Of a DNA stretch of 64,000 nucleotides, positions 19,301 through 47,668 are shown piece after piece. The stretch is from Bolinopsis microptera (lineage: Eukaryota > Ctenophora > Tentaculata > Lobata > Bolinopsidae). The notes beneath the pieces are model-generated. The model worked only from the letters and a program-made list of their open reading frames with translations. It ran no database searches and was not told the origin of the DNA. How positions within the stretch are numbered: the first letter of the stretch is position 1; each line of letters begins with the position of its first letter. The stretch is taken from contig NC_087076.1 in the NCBI RefSeq assembly GCF_026151205.1, positions 15,832,419-15,896,418 on the forward strand, in the 5' to 3' direction. The translations under genes were made by a program, and so were the position numbers.

Positions 19301-22228
19301 CCAGGAGGAGGACCCAGGAGGAGGACCCAGGAGGAGGACCTAGGAGGAGGAGGAGAACTGAGGAGGATGACTGAGGAGGAGAAGGACTCAGGAGGAGGAC
19401 TCAGGAGGACTGAGAAGGAGGAGGACTGAGGAGGATGGCTGAGGAGGATGGCTGAGGAGGATGACTGATAGGGAGGAGGAGGAGGAAGAGGAGGAAGAGG
19501 ACTGAGGAGGAGGAGGGGAAGGACCCAGGAGGAGAAGGAGGACCCAGGAGGAGAAGGAGGACCCAGGAGGAGGACCCAGGAAAAGGCCCCAGGAGGAGGA
19601 GGAGGACCTAGGAGGAGGAGGAGAACTGAGGAGGATGACTGAGGAGGAGAAGGACTCAGGAGGAGGACTCAGGAGGACTGAGAAGGAGGAGGACTGAGGA
19701 GGATGGCTGAGGAGGATGGCTGAGGAGGATGACTGATAGGGAGGAGGAGGAGGAAGAGGAGGAAGAGGACTGAGGAGGAGGAGGGGAAGGACCCAGGAGG
19801 AGAAGGAGGACCCAGGAGGAGAAGGAGGACCCAGGAGGAGGACCCAGGAAAAGGCCCCAGGAGGAGGAGGAGGACTGGGGAGGAGGAGGACTGAGGAGGA
19901 CTGAGGAGGAGGACTGACGATGACTGAGAAGGAGGAGTACTGAGGAGTACTGAGGAGGATGGCTGAGGAGGATGGCTGAGGAGGATGACTGAGGAGGATG
20001 ACTGAGAGGGAGGAGGAGAAGAACTCAGGAGGAGGACTCAGGAGGAAGAGGAGGAGGAGGGGAGGAGGAAGAGGACTGGGGAGGATCAGGAAGACCCAGG
20101 AGGAGGACCCAGTAGGAGGAGGAGGAGGAGGACCCAGGAGGAGGAGGAGGACTGAGGAGGACTGAGGAGGAGGACTGACGATGACTGAGAAGGAGGAGTA
20201 CTGAGGAGTACTGAGGAGGATGGCTGAGGAGGATGGCTGAGGAGGATGACTGAGGAGGATGACTGAGAGGGAGGAGGAGAAGAACTCAGGAGGAGGACTC
20301 AGGAGGAAGAGGAGGAGGAGGACTCAGGAGGAGGACTTAGGAGAAATGAGAAGGAGGACTGAGGAGAACTGAGGCGGAGGAGGAGAAGGACTGAATAGGA
20401 GGAGAAGGAGGGGGACTGGGAGAGGACTGAGGAGGAGGAGGACTGATGAGAAGGATGAGGAGGAGGACTGAGGAGGAGGACTGAGGACCGAGGAGGAAGA
20501 GGAGGATGAAGAGGAGGAGGAGGACCCAGGAGGAGGAGGACTGAGGAGGACTGAGTAGGATGGCTGAGGAGGATGATTGAGAGGGAAGAGGAGGAGGACT
20601 GAGGAGGAGGAGGAAGACTGAATAGGAGGAGGAGGGGGACTAGGGGAGGACTGAGGAGGAGGATGGAGGACTGAGGAGAAGGATGAGGAGGAGGACTGAG
20701 GTGGACTGAGGAGGACTGAGAAGGAGGAGGACTGAGGAGGAGGAGGACTGAATAGGAGGACGAGGGGGACTGGGGGAGGACTGAGGAGGAGGATGGAGGA
20801 CTGAGGAGAAGGATGAGGAGGAGGACTGAGGACTGAGGAAGACTGAGGAGGACTGAGGAGGACTGAGGAGGAAGAGGAGGAGGATGAAGAGGAGGAGGAG
20901 GACCCAGGAGGAGGACCCAGGAGAACTAAAGAGGAGGAGGAGGACTGGGGAGGAGGAGGACTGTTGAGGACTGATGAGGAGGACTGAGGACGAGGAGGAG
21001 GAGTAGGAGGACTGAGGAGGGGAGGAGGAAGAGGACTGAGGAAGATCAGGAAGACCCAGGAGGAGGAGGTGGAAGAGTAGGAGGAAGCATCTAAATGTTA
21101 TTTCCATTTTTGTCCGTTTTTGTCCATTTTTGTCAGTTTTTGTCCGCTCTATTTTTTGTCCGTTTTGAAAACATAGGGTACCGAACGGACGAAACTACAT
21201 GATCCCCCTATAACAGCAAAAATTGAACATTTTATTTAGCAATTTAGGTGTCCATTAATGTCCGCTAATGTCCGTATATGTCCGTCAATGTCCGTCTATG
21301 TCCGCCTATGTCCGCCTATGTCCGTCTATGTGCGCCTATGTCCGCCTATGTCCTGTCCTTTTTGGATTCTATGAGACAAGCGGACATAGACGGACGTGAC
21401 ACCCCCCCCTACAAAACAAACTTCTAGTCTGTTCGATTGGTCAACTCCAAGAGCTGTTCAAAATTCCAAACAAGATCAGGTCACTTACCGACTCATTGTC
21501 AGAGTTTTATCCAAGGCTTCTTGAAGATGAAATAGTGTCCCAGCAAGCCGAGAATTGAGCACATGATGGAGATCAGGTGCTTGGTAAATAGTTCCTTGGA
21601 GGACGTAGTAATTAGCGAGTGGGACAACCTGAAGAATATTTATCATCTAAATAGTTTGTGAGTTAGGGTATTTAAGCCATTAAATCTACAATCATTTCTC
21701 ATCATAATTTGCATTTTATTATATTGTGTCATAAAATAGTTGACAGACTTACATGAGATGGGCTATGTCTTTCTTGTTTTCGGATTATCATGAGATCACT
21801 TGCTTCATCAACGTGAAGAAGAGTATATTCAATCCCTGAAATTGTATAGCATAGAAATAGAGCATAAATACTCAAATAGGTTTTGGAACTTGGAAAATAT
21901 TCAAGAGATTTGATTGCTGCAGCATTTGGTTGCAATTTGGTTCAGAAAAATCAGGAAAAAGGGCAGATTAACAACTAGTGTTACTACCCCCATAACTCTA
22001 CGCAATTACCCAGCAGTAAAATTAAAATTTTTGAGAAAAACCTTTCATGTGAAGAAGTTGATTTGGATTTAATCTTTGCATCTTTGCTATTTCGTTGTTA
22101 CATGTCTTATCATAAAAAAGATTGCTGCGTTGACAAAAGTAAGCAAGGACATTGTGAGGATTAAGTTGTTGGTTCCAGTTACTGTCCTTCCAAGATTTTG
22201 TCATAGGATTTTCATTAGCCATAGTCAA
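16333..22228 (-). CDS. MED6: Mediator complex subunit 6, five exons
   Basis: Minus-strand exons: 22228-22042, 21835-21753, 21628-21489, 16707-16606 and 16453-16333 (stop TGA at 16335-16333). All junctions are GT-AG and phases agree, giving about 210 aa. Conserved MED6 blocks appear in order: SWKDSNWNQQLNPHNVLAYF, SNLFYDKTCNNEIAKMQRL, GIEYTLLH...IIRKQERHSPSH, VPLANYYVLQGTIYQAPDLH, VLNSRL, the tryptophan-bearing HYWSFDP, and SQFQKESIDKLMDIL. MED6 is a head-module subunit of Mediator and links regulators to RNA polymerase II in the nucleus. The human protein is about 246 aa; the basic C-terminal tail is shorter here. Two Met codons (22228 and 22222) could start translation. Intron 3 (21488-16708) contains the 4.5-kb element at 16908-21409. 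Confidence 0.93.
16966..17150. repeat. Tandem duplication of the TGTCCG-type subterminal repeat
   Basis: Two copies of an about 89-bp unit (TTTTTGGATTCTATGAGACA, then GGACATTGGCGGACACGGAC) lie next to each other. They belong to the left subterminal region of the surrounding element. The three overlapping short ORFs here are artefacts of the repeat. Confidence 0.8.
17590..21085. repeat. GGA-rich polypurine satellite with about 1.55-kb higher-order repeat
   Basis: About 3.5 kb of almost pure purine on the plus strand, built from GAGGAGGACTGAG, GGACCCAGGAGGA and GGATGGCTGAGGA motifs. Long blocks recur in the same order: the segment starting GGACTGTTGAGGACTGATGA at about 17643 recurs at about 19199 and again, partly, at about 20950, giving an offset near 1556 bp. 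Smaller duplications (17765-18000 against 18045-18290) are nested inside. The 155-codon minus ORF at 20640-21107 (Ser/Pro/Leu only) is a repeat artefact. Confidence 0.9.
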
Positions 22229-23229
22229 TCAATTTTAAAGACTGTCTGAGAGTAATAATTAATGGTTTTAAAGTTAAAACCGTTTTTTCATTTAAGATAA
22301 ATATATTATTACAGTCAAAACTCTATATTATATACTGTGCCTCTCTACACCAGGTACCTTAACGTACCAGGCCTCTTCTTTCCCCCAAACTTTTAGTTAA
22401 TTAGCCCGTTTTGTGCAAGGAAAAGTGACTTATCATACTTCATAGTTCATATCGCATTTTATTGGTGATTTGAGTACATGATATAGAGCTGTCTTGCATC
22501 ACAATATATGCATACAAGGCCTGTATATGAGACACTTAATAGGTTATTTGAGAGACTGCAGATGCTGGAGATTAAGATCATGTGCGCCTCAGCATACCAG
22601 GTTTTAGTCTATATGTGCACTTTTCTTTCTCCTGAGAAGCCGATTTATAGAGGTTTGACTGTCCCAGGAAATCACAAGACAGGGAATTAACACAGGAATT
22701 AAGAATATACACATAAATTCAGCAATGATTATTAGTTCTATGTTAACAGTACACTACAAAGCAGATGTATAGATCTCCAACAAAACTCTAGATCCTACCA
22801 CACTCACTGCCACAGCAAGAGCAATCCATTCAATTCTCTCTGTGAACTAACAATATACAGCCTATTATAAGAGCCCAGATTTCCACTCAAATACTGGCAA
22901 GTGCATAATGCTATAGGACCTTAAAATAAAATTGAACTATACAAACTCGATTTATCTAATTTTCTAAAACTAGCATTATATAACATTTCTAAATTATCCC
23001 TACACACTTGTAAATAATTAGAATTGTGTAACTTAAATTATTTCAGAATTACAACTATTGTGTACTCAGTAAAGTAATTATCACTATTGTATCCTTGTAT
23101 CCTAGAAGGGGTATCCTAGGATGATTCTTGATATTTTAGTAAGGCCCTCCTCATTTAACCTTCGATCTCGTTTTCCATTAATCGGCTGAGTCAGCCGAGG
23201 AGACATTACACTTATGTGTCAACGGGAGA
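22229..23229. other. Upstream region of MED6, no gene seen
   Basis: AT-rich sequence with short open frames that lack codon bias or recognisable motifs. The MED6 promoter must lie close to 22229. No TATA or other element is called with confidence. Confidence 0.5.
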
Positions 23230-23703
23230 GAACTTCCTGCAGGGGCCAACAAAGCAGATGGAGCTAGATTAGATGTTAGTGCTAGGAGTGTATGGAACCC
23301 ATTGGAAAGGGCATTTTTAGATGTAAGAGTATTTCATGCTCAAGCTCCTTCCAATAAGGCTCTTGGATCTCCAACCACTATGTACAATAGCCACGAGAGA
23401 CAGAAAAAGAATTTATACAATAAAAGGATTGTAGAAGTGGAACATGGGACGTTTACACCAATAGTCCTATCAACCACTGGGGGTATGGGAAGGGAAGCTA
23501 ATAAGTTCTTCAAGAAATTAGCAGATAAACTTTCTAGGAAATCAGGCCAACGATATAGTGAGGCAATGACATTTATTAGGAAGAGAGTAAGATTTGACCT
23601 TTTGAGAACAACAGTTATAGCTCTTAGAGGAGAGAGAGGGTTAAAAAGTAGTAGTGCAGTAAAAATAGCAGAATTAGATATAAATTTGGAGCCAGTTCTT
23701 TAA
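23230..23703 (+). pseudogene. Fragment of a mobile-element ORF with the FFDVRV/TTGGMG-type domain
   Basis: The frame runs to TAA at 23701-23703 and encodes KADGARLDVSAR, LERAFLDVRVFHAQAPSN, VEHGTFTPIVLSTTGGMG and RFDLLRTTVIALRG. I recognise this pattern (GARLD, ERxFFDVRV, xAPSN, TPLVxSTTGGMG) from many invertebrate transposon-associated ORFs, but cannot give it a certain family name; the DVRV segment would suit a nuclease-type fold. The matching region starts without a Met, the upstream frame (open from 23182) does not match, and no partner ORF such as a reverse transcriptase is nearby, so it is a fragment. Confidence 0.6.
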
Positions 23704-26700
23704 ACTGGCTTACTTATACTACTTAAAGGGTGTTTATTTAGTTTTCTATTGAATTTTTATTGAATTTTTATATAGGGTAATTGTTATATTATGTGTATAT
23801 TGTTTGAATAATCTTACTACTACTTATGTGTAATTTTGCGTAGATGAAATTTATTGCCTAACTGAATAAATATGCACTTATGCTTTTATCTTGAAAAATA
23901 CGTCAGTTACATTTATCATCAGACAAGATGTAGCTCACGATTTTCTCAAATGAATAGCTGCTACAAGATGCAACACGGTTTTTTTGAGGCACGGTACTTT
24001 GGGTTTGCAAAAAATCAACCTTTGTATTGTGATTTCAGGGATGGTTTAACAGTTTTAAAGTAAATATTGTGGAGATCACACTCAGCTCTGCAAAATAAAT
24101 GTCAGTACTAGTCATCATTAAACCACGCTTTCAGTCACACATGATCAACAAAAAACAAGCACACATTCATTAAGGTGGAATAGTAATACCAAATCTGATT
24201 TATTTGATTATATTAGATGGGTTGATAACAGGTAAATTTTTATTGATAAAATTGTATAATAATAAAATAGTTTGGATGCATGAGCTGAGAAATAGTTCTT
24301 CGGCCGCGCGCTTGTTATTTCGTCATATCTTCAATCGATGCAATGTGTATAAAAATTTTATTATTAATAAACCTTCGAAAATCCTTAAAAACTCCTTTCT
24401 TCATTCTTACTAGCAACTTTTATAACAAACAACAAAGTTGCAAACGGCGCGCGTAATGCGTGGGCGCAATTGCATCAGTTAGCATCAATTAATAGCAGTG
24501 AGTAGCAATGAGTAGCAGTGATTAGCAGTTGGCAGCAGTTTATTTCCACGTTGGTCCGCCTTGTCATACGTTGTATGACCCGCCGCGCACGAGTGCGCGG
24601 CTCCCCTAGCTGTATCGTAGAAACTCTACCATTGTGAAACGACCGTGGGGGTCACAACATGATACAAGGTCCGCCTGTGAGGTACAATGAAATTTATAAA
24701 CTATCATACACATTATCACACATTATATTCATTTTTATAAACACACAATTATCATCACATTAGTTTAAAATACAAATAATTCTTTACCAACATAATAGTT
24801 CATTAAATACAATTTTATTAATCTCATATTATCAAATCTATAATAATCTATAAAAATTGAAAACCCTGATATTACTTATTTTGCGGCGCGGTGTAATACA
24901 AATTTATTCAAGCTTTTCATTTGAAATTTAATCAAGTCCTTGGCCTTTGCCCTTTATGCTTCAATTTTGTAAGTTTATAACTTACCAGGACGCGCGCCGA
25001 GTTGAACTCGTCGACGGTCATGTATAATATTGGAAACAAATATCTTACAAGTATCACTTGTTAACTTCAATTTAGTAGCCAGGGTGTGCAATGGCTGCAT
25101 TTAGTTTTCCTGAGTGCAAGTCCGAAATTGCTTACTTCGTACTGCGTAGTATTTAAGATTTTTGCCTGTGGTAAGCACATGCCAGCATAGCTAATGGCTT
25201 ACTAATGGCTTACTGAGGAACCTGGTGAGTATTTGAAATTGTAATTAATTGATATGTTGATATGCTCACATGACACTGGATCTGAGTTGATCTGATTTGA
25301 TACATGTTTCGTATCCCAATATCGGATACGCCTTCGGCGGCGCGCGCTTCACGCGCGAAAAGTGGCATGCAACGTATGTCATGATCTGATATGTTATGAG
25401 ACAATTAAAATTGCAAAATGATATAATAGGTCATTAAAACATTAAAATAAATTCATTTTGTCAATTCCTTATTTCCCACAAATTCAGCTTAATTTTAAAA
25501 ACTTTACAAACTTGTTGCACAAGGCTCATAAGTCATAGAATGAATAATATAATGACACTCTAAATATCACATCCTTTGATAAATACTACTGTTTAAGTCA
25601 ATATTTTATTCTATAATAAAATGTGCTAAAAATTAAATTTCTTGTTTCATTGAATATCACAAAATTTTCGAGCTGAAATATTTTCATTATTAACTATTAA
25701 CTATCATTTCTTTAGGATAGATATATTATATACTACTGTATAAGTAAAACAAAATTTTAAGTAAAACAAAATGTTGTTACTGTATATTTTTCTATATTTT
25801 ATGTGTCTCTCCGTAAAAATTACAATAACTTTTGTCGATGTGCGGTTATCATCATAAAAAGTTAAAAGGCAAAAGGCCCACATCCAGAAAGTTTATAATT
25901 TCCTCGCAGATACAAATTTTCTGTTTTCTGTGGCCCGCTCGCTTCGATCGCGAATTTTCCACTTTTGCAATTTGGGCGAGTGAAGCAAGACAGTCTTAAG
26001 CATTTGGAGCTAGGCCACAGAAAAAATGTTGGGTTTTTGCTTGGCCACATTAAAATCTACAATATCAAAATATCTGAAGTCCTTCAAAATAGTGTATTAC
26101 AAAACGGCTTTCTCCTACAACCCACAAGTAAAACATGGCCAGCTTGCATCATCTGTCGTAGTTATCACAAATTATTATATGTGCCTTGCAGAGTAGAGGC
26201 AACCATACCCTGAGAAATATAGAGTGCATACAACTTAAACTTTCGCACAGACAGGAATTGAAGATATGTTTGCCGCAGGTAAAAATTCTTGATGATTTTG
26301 CCCACACAGAAGGCCTAGAAGCAATTGGACAATAGAGATCACTTTCAAACACAGTTTCAAGAACGATTCGAAGAACTGTTAGTTTTTTCCGCTTTCATTT
26401 GTCAACAATTTTGGATTGTTTTTAGAAAATAAAACATATTTTTATCGGTATAAAATTTCACTAGATATTACCGAAAATACTGCCACAATACCATAAAATT
26501 GTAAAGAAATATTAGTGTTTTTGCCTTCCCAAGTAATCCAAGAAACAGTCCCAAACGTCTTCTAGCATGATAGAATAGGTAGTTTACTTAGATGTGAGCT
26601 TAAGAGGTTTATTTACATTTGTATACCTTTGGAACTGTAGAACTGTATGAACTGTTGAAATCCAGAGAAGGTTATTGACATTGTTCTCTTGAGGGTGCTG

Positions 26701-26889
26701 GCGTTTTACCTTATAATCATTCTGGAGACGGGAACGAGCATGTTACTGTTAACAAGAGTCAAAAATACCGGCTGGGCACTCAATTGAATTCCGTAAGTGT
26801 TCTGGGCGTGAAACATTGTCTTCAGGAGAAGGAATCTGTTGCTCCAAGTTATCAACAGGATAAGAAAATGGTTCACTGAATCACTTTAA
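23704..26889. other. AT-rich intergenic region with GC-rich hairpins
   Basis: No gene is recognised. Islands of GCGCGC sequence interrupt the AT-rich background. A perfect hairpin with arms GCCGCGCAC/GTGCGCGGC lies at 24582-24601, preceded by the inverted GTCATA...TATGAC at about 24563-24579. A second hairpin with GCGCGCG/CGCGCG arms lies at about 25338-25357. They may be decayed transposon termini. Short ORFs here have no supporting motif. Confidence 0.5.
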
Positions 26890-26899
26890 ATGCTTTACT

Positions 26900-27830
26900 G
26901 TATCTATTCGAGGAGAATTGGTATTTGGTGCACTACTGCAGTTCTCAGGAGAAAGAAACCCTTGGTCTACTGTTTTGAAGAGAGCTGGTGCACTACTGTT
27001 CTAAGGAGAAGGAAACCGTTGGTCTACTGTTTTGAAGAGAACTGGTGCATTACTGTTCTTAGGAGAAGAAAACCGTTGGTCTACTGTTTTGAAGAGAACA
27101 GGCGCACTACTGTTCTCAGGAGAAGGAAACCCTTAGTCTACTGTTTCGAAGAGAGCTGGTGCACTACTGTTCTAAGGAGAAGGAAACCGTTGGTCTACTG
27201 TTTTGAAGAGAACTGGTGCATTACTGTTCTTAGGAGAAGAAAACCGTTGGTCTTCTGTTTTGAAGAGAACAGGCGCACTACTGTTCTCAGGAGAAGGAAA
27301 CCCTTGGTCTACTGTTTTGAAGAGAACTGGTGCACTACTGTTCTCAGGAGAAGGAAACCGTTGGTCTACTGTTTTGGAGAGAACTGGTAATACACTACTG
27401 TTCTCAGGAGAAGGAAACCCTTTGTCTACTGTTTTGAAGAGAACAGGTGCACTACTGTTCTCAGGAGAAGGAAACCCTTGGTCTACTGTTTTGAAGAGAA
27501 CTGGTGCACTACTGTTCTCAGGAGAAGGAAACCGTAGGTCTACTGTTTTGAAGAGAACTGGTAGTACACTACTGTTCTCAGGAAAAGGAAACCCTTGGTC
27601 TACTGTTTTGAAGAGAACTGGTAGTACACTACTGTTCTCAGGAGAAGAAAACCGTTGGTCTACTGTTTTGAAGAGAACTAGTGCGTTACTACTTACTGTT
27701 CTCAGGAGAAGGAAACCCATGGTCTACTGTTTTGAAGAGAACTGGTACACTACTGTTCTTAGGAGAAGAAAACCGTTGGTCTACTGTTTTGAAGAAAACT
27801 GGTGCACTTCTCCCGGAGAAGAAAACTGAT
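26900..27830. repeat. 57-bp minisatellite
   Basis: About 16 units containing GGTCTACTGTTTTGAAGAGA, CTGGTGCACTACTGTTCT and AGGAGAAGGAAACCC. A period of 57 is a multiple of three, so several frames on both strands stay open (for example RRRKPLVYCFEENW repeats on plus). No start context, splice or domain argues for real coding. Confidence 0.9.
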
Positions 27831-29273
27831 GCTCTAATATTTTCAAAAGAAAGGAAGTGGTACTTTAGCAAGATTACTGGTAAACAGTAATAAAAGTCGA
27901 CAATTAGTTTTTGCGAAATTTGGAGAAAAACATTTTGAGAAAACATTTAGGCTTTGGCCTTCAGCAGAAAAATTATCGGTTTTATCGGTTTTATCTAGAT
28001 AAAACCTAAATTTTTATCTGTTTATCTAGATAAAAGATTTCATACCGATAATGGATTGCCTAATACCAGCACGAAAATCTGTGGAACCATACCTACCATA
28101 TCCCCAAATATAAAGTCAATTGGGTGAAAATTGAATATCTTCAATTTTTTAAAAGGGCATAATATATTAACATAGTCCTTTTTCAATAAACTGAACTGCT
28201 ACTGATATTTATAAAATAAAAGGGCACATGTCGACATAGGCCCTAACAAATTGTTGGAATGTGATGTTTTTGATGATGTTTTTGAAAAGTAGAAAGGGCC
28301 TAAGTCAACAAATGCCCTAACAAATTTTTGGAATGTGATGTTTTTGAAAAGTGCAGAAAGGGCCTAAGTCAACAAATGCCCTAACAAATTGTTGGAATGT
28401 TTTGTTGGGTGTCCAATCGACGGACTGAGGAGGGGAGGGGGTGGGGGGACTTGGGGCCGGCCCAAGCTCCCTCAAAACTACCGATTACATTACACACATG
28501 CACAGGGCCTCATGTATGTAATGTGTCACACTTCACAGATGACAGCAAACAAAAACAAAAACTTATAATATGGTTGAAACAAGACACCCACGTGTACAAT
28601 CTCAGCCGCGCAGTATCATAACAGTCGATAGTTCAAATTGCAAGGTGTCCTGGACAAGCAAATCATATAGATTACCTGTAGTGGATGCGCTTGATGTGCT
28701 TTGTACGATTAACTATGTGTTAAAACTGCGTGGCTTAGTTGTCCAAACGTAGGATTGGACAACCAACAACACAAAATTTCACAAAGATCATGCTTGCGCT
28801 TTCATTCGAACGTTTGAGTGAATATAAAGAGCTTTATATTGCGATTAGATATTTCCGAACACTATTACTTTAAAGCACTATTTCTATTTTTAAGCACCAG
28901 CCACCAGATGATAATTTTAGGGCTTCCACAGACGCCTGGACGCCCTCAATAGCCGCCTCTGGGACCTATGTACACATAAGCCCTGTAACAATTCTCACAT
29001 GTAATATGTTTCAATTAATTAAGAGGGGCCTATGTATCAAATTTTGTTTTAAATGGGCCTATGTCAAAATTAAATCAATTACCCCAATTAATTGAAAAGC
29101 TTCAGGAACATTTTCAGAGTGTAGGCCAGTCATTCTTTCCATTTAGGATACATAGAAATCAAATTAAAATGCCTATCCTAAAGTTAATTTCCATAAATAG
29201 GTTTTTGTGCATTTTCTCAAAACGACTTTTTTGGCATATAATGCCATTTCTGTTTGTAGGTGACGGTATGTAG
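27831..29273. other. Intergenic region with a small GGGCCTA tandem repeat
   Basis: Positions about 28215-28400 contain three units of roughly 70 bp with CCCTAACAAATTGTTGGAAT and AAAGGGCCTAAGTCAACAAA. A TTTATCTAGATAAAA palindrome occurs twice at about 27985-28035. No gene is seen. Confidence 0.6.
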
Positions 29274-29422
29274 CAGGGACAAAAGGATTTCGCGGTAATT
29301 TTGGCCAAAAATCGCGATACCGTGAATTTCATTTCGCGGTATATTAAACTATACATAAAATTTGTCGCAAATAATGGGAAAAATCGCGATTCCGTACATG
29401 CCGCGATTTCCTTTTGTCCCTG
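29274..29422. mobile_element. 149-bp hAT-type MITE
   Basis: The ends are inverted repeats: CAGGGACAAAAGGA at the left and its complement at the right. Similarity extends through TCGCGG to about 22 bp with two mismatches. The element is flanked by a perfect 8-bp direct repeat GTATGTAG (29266-29273 and 29423-29430). CAGGG termini plus 8-bp target duplications are hallmarks of the hAT superfamily. It has no coding capacity and is therefore non-autonomous. Confidence 0.9.
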
Positions 29423-29430
29423 GTATGTAG

Positions 29431-30078
29431 TATTGAAGTGATAAATACAATGCATAATTCATGCAGTCTAATAAGGTAACATCTCCACTTTTTTTCGTCC
29501 CTCTAGCGTTCTCTCTCTTGGAAGTGATACCTTGGTGAAACATTTTTAATTTCAAAGCTTTTAAAAGGGTTTGGTGATTCTTCTTCTTCTTCTTCGGGGG
29601 CTGTGGTCATTATCACTATAAGATAAAGCATGATCACTGTAAGATAGAGCATTGAAGCCCTGTGCTTACCCCAGTAAAATATTTATTAGTGGAAAAACGT
29701 TTAACTTTGTTTTTCCACATTTAGTAAATCGTTTTGTTGCTTATAGTAGAACAACTTTATAATACTCCTTAAGCCGATGATCTTTGGTAGTGAGAACTTG
29801 TCCACTATGTCTGTCACACTAGGGTTTGATGGTTATTTCATAATACTTCTATCATGAAGGAATTCCCCTGAAAAATGTCTCCCTGAATTTCGCATTGTCA
29901 TAAATCTCCATCCAGATCCCAAGATAAAAATGGATAATGGGAGGAATAGTATATTACCAAAGAATAGAATTAATCTGCTGACATAAACACATCATTCGTT
30001 TCATAGCGATCTATATGGGCAGAATTTAGCAGATGAGATGGAATAGATCATTTGACAAATTCGGAGAAAGTGAAGCAA
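29431..30078. other. Upstream region of the kinase gene
   Basis: AT-rich sequence with a short TTCTTCTTC tract at about 29578. It should include the 5' UTR or an upstream non-coding exon of the kinase. No promoter element is called. Confidence 0.5.
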
Positions 30079-47526
<17,448 letters not shown>

Positions 47527-47668
47527 CCATATCAAAACCATGTCATAACCATGTAATAACCATGTCAAAACCATGTAATAACCATGTCAAAACCATGTCA
47601 TAACCATGTAATAACCATGTCATAACCATGTCATAACCATGTCATAACCATGTCGCAACCATGCCGTC

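Larger units (their letters stand above)
16908..21409. mobile_element. 4.5-kb inverted-repeat element carrying a GGA satellite, in MED6 intron 3
   Basis: The left end is a G run followed by TGTCACGTCCGTCTATGTCC (about 16928). The right end is the inverse complement, finishing GACGTGACA plus a C run at 21409. The direct repeat TACAAA flanks both ends (16902-16907 and 21410-21415), which looks like a 6-bp target-site duplication. Subterminal regions are rich in TGTCCG repeats on both sides. A second copy of the left terminus lies inside at about 17425. No transposase is encoded. The bulk is the polypurine satellite at 17590-21085. The superfamily is not determined. Confidence 0.72.

Noticed and set aside
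20640-21107. 155-codon minus ORF of Ser/Pro/Leu
   Set aside because: Lies inside the GGA satellite and ends at the array border.
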